Shown piece by piece: positions 63,040 to 64,000 of a stretch of 64,000 bases of DNA (the stretch's first letter is position 1; each line of letters opens with the position of its first letter). This stretch comes from Coriaria nepalensis. Taxonomy: Eukaryota > Streptophyta > Magnoliopsida > Cucurbitales > Coriariaceae. A model generated the notes under the pieces. The model saw only the letters and a list, made by a program, of their open reading frames with translations. It was not told the DNA's origin and ran no database searches. The stretch spans positions 42,005,501-42,069,500 of the forward strand of contig CP114481.1 in assembly GCA_027186245.1 (NCBI GenBank). The letters are read 5' to 3'. The translations under genes and the position numbers were made by a program.

Positions 63040-64000
63040 CAAAGCAATTCGAACGAAGTCTATTTTTGCACTACAAACACAAGTTTTGTGCATAATTTGC
63101 AATTGATCATTGCAAGGAAAGTGTGCATTCGTTTAACCTTAAAATCATTTCAATGAGTCCTTTCAAGTCAATAACTTATTTCAAAGCAAGTCGAACGAAT
63201 TCTATTTTTGCACTACAAACACAAGTTTTGTGCATAACATGCAAATGATCATTGCAAGGAAAGTGTGCATTCGTTTAACCTTAAAATCATTTCACTGAGT
63301 CATTTCAAGTCAATAACTTATTTCAAAGCAAGTTGAACGAATTCTAGTTTTGCACTACAGACACAACTTTTGTGCATAACTTGCAAATGATCATTGCAAG
63401 GAAAGTGTGCATTCGTTTAACCTTAAAATCATTTCAATCAGTCATGTCAAGTCAATAACTTATTTCAAAGCAAGTCGAACGAATTCTAGTTTTCCACTAC
63501 AGACACAACTTTTGTGCATAACTCGCAAATAATCATTGCGAAGAAAGTGTGCATTCGTTAAAAATTAAAATCATTTCAATGAGTCCTTTCAAGTCAATAA
63601 CTTATTTCAAAGCAAGTCGAACGAATTCTAGTTTTGCACTACAGACACAACTTTTGTGCATAACTTGCAAATGATCATTGCAAGGAAAGTGTGCATTCGT
63701 TTAACCTTAAAATCATTTCAATGAGTCATTTCAAGTCAATAACTTATTTCAAAGCAATTCGAACGAAGTCTATTTTTGCACTACAAACACAAGTTTTGTG
63801 CATAACTTGCAATTGATCATTGCAAGGAAAGTGTGCATTCGTTTAACCTTAAAATCATTTCAATGAGTTCTTTCAAGTCAATAACTTATTTCAAAGCAAG
63901 TCGAACGAATTCTATTTTTGCACTACAAACACAAGTTTTGTGCATAACATGCAAATGATCATTGCAAGGAAAGTGTGCATTCGTTTAACCTTAAAATCAT
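63040..64000 (+). repeat. 5-monomer HOR of 710 bp running off the window end
   Basis: GAACGAAGTC is at 63,051 and 63,761, exactly 710 bp apart, followed in both by TGCAATTGATC, GAGTCCTTT or GAGTTCTTT, and CATAACATGC. The second copy is cut by the end of the window, so the array continues beyond it. Confidence 0.85.

Larger units (their letters stand above)
1..64000 (+). repeat. 142-bp satellite DNA array filling the window
   Basis: The same 142-bp unit recurs from first to last base. The landmark TTTCAATGAG or its variant starts at 1, 143, 285 and 427, an exact 142-bp step, and the phase still holds at 63,999, which fits about 451 monomers with a net loss of about 43 bp. All copies that I read are on the same strand, head to tail. 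Most monomers differ from the consensus by a few substitutions, and length changes are rare. No stretch over 300 bases lacks the repeat, so there is no unique sequence, gene or transposon to annotate. Known biology: arrays of this kind with higher-order structure are usually centromeric or pericentromeric. That location is inference here, and the family and species are not recognised. Confidence 0.98.

Noticed and set aside
1..64000. CRISPR array
   Set aside because: Regular direct repeats, but the whole 142-bp period is conserved and there are no unique spacers or cas genes.
1..64000. Promoters, TATA boxes or terminators
   Set aside because: AT-rich motifs such as TTAAAAT recur in each monomer by composition. 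Nothing marks one as a transcription signal, and there is no gene to serve.
1..64000. Telomeric repeats, rDNA spacer or mitochondrial or plastid sequence
   Set aside because: No short G-rich telomere unit, no rRNA core and no organelle gene was seen anywhere; only the 142-bp satellite.
1..64000. Strict alternation of G43 and T43 monomers (a dimeric satellite)
   Set aside because: Reading along the array shows runs of either class (for example G,T,G,G,G,T,T,T at the start), so there is no regular dimer.

Overview
The whole 64 kb window is one uninterrupted tandem array of an AT-rich satellite DNA. I find no gene, RNA gene, transposable element, CRISPR array, origin or unique-sequence island. 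The unit is 142 bp (about 33% GC by my count of the first-monomer consensus). It runs head to tail in one orientation from base 1 to base 64,000, about 451 copies, and both window edges lie inside the array. A long megasatellite-like array with a nucleosome-sized unit and layered higher-order repeats (HORs) is typical of centromeric or pericentromeric heterochromatin in a eukaryote such as a plant or animal. I do not recognise the monomer family, so I do not name the species.

Monomer anatomy, with position 1 at the T of TTTCAATGAG: three TTTCAA motifs at 1-6, 14-19 and 32-37; an EcoRI-type GAATTC at 50-55; a short inverted repeat CACAA/TTGTG at 73-77/81-85; a near-perfect 19-bp palindrome around TGATCA at 92-110; and three CpGs at 45, 49 and 125. 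Two common classes differ at position 43 (AAGTCG or AATTCG). The T form creates a perfect inverted repeat with the following CGAATT.

Layout by HOR and variant content. (A) 1-9.5 kb: a 12/13-monomer HOR near 1.9-5.5 kb and a roughly 5-monomer cassette seen three times. (B) 9.5-17.4 kb: GAATAACAG monomers that lack the EcoRI site first appear, an 18-bp-deleted monomer occurs three times, and a 2.4 kb block is duplicated at an offset of 2,679. (C) 17.4-36.65 kb: a 13-monomer HOR of 1,847 bp, and a mosaic of long duplications X-Y-X'-Z-Y' with offsets of 6,961 and 9,234. (D) 36.3-44.5 kb: interleaved duplications at offsets 4,832, 5,114 and 3,410. (E) 44.5-51.8 kb: cassettes marked TTGGAAGG and GTCATGTCAAG at 4-, 5-, 6- and 12-monomer spacings. 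(F) 51.8-64 kb: 7-, 6-, 5- and 2-monomer HORs, plus a 1.0 kb block repeated at an offset of 6,388.

Nearly all offsets are whole multiples of 142 bp plus small known indels, the expected signature of in-register unequal exchange or segmental amplification. The three longest open frames (60-100 codons) are fortuitous read-throughs of satellite monomers that have lost in-frame stops; I do not call them genes. All positions and comparisons come from reading by eye. Block boundaries are good to roughly 20-50 bp unless an exact anchor is given.
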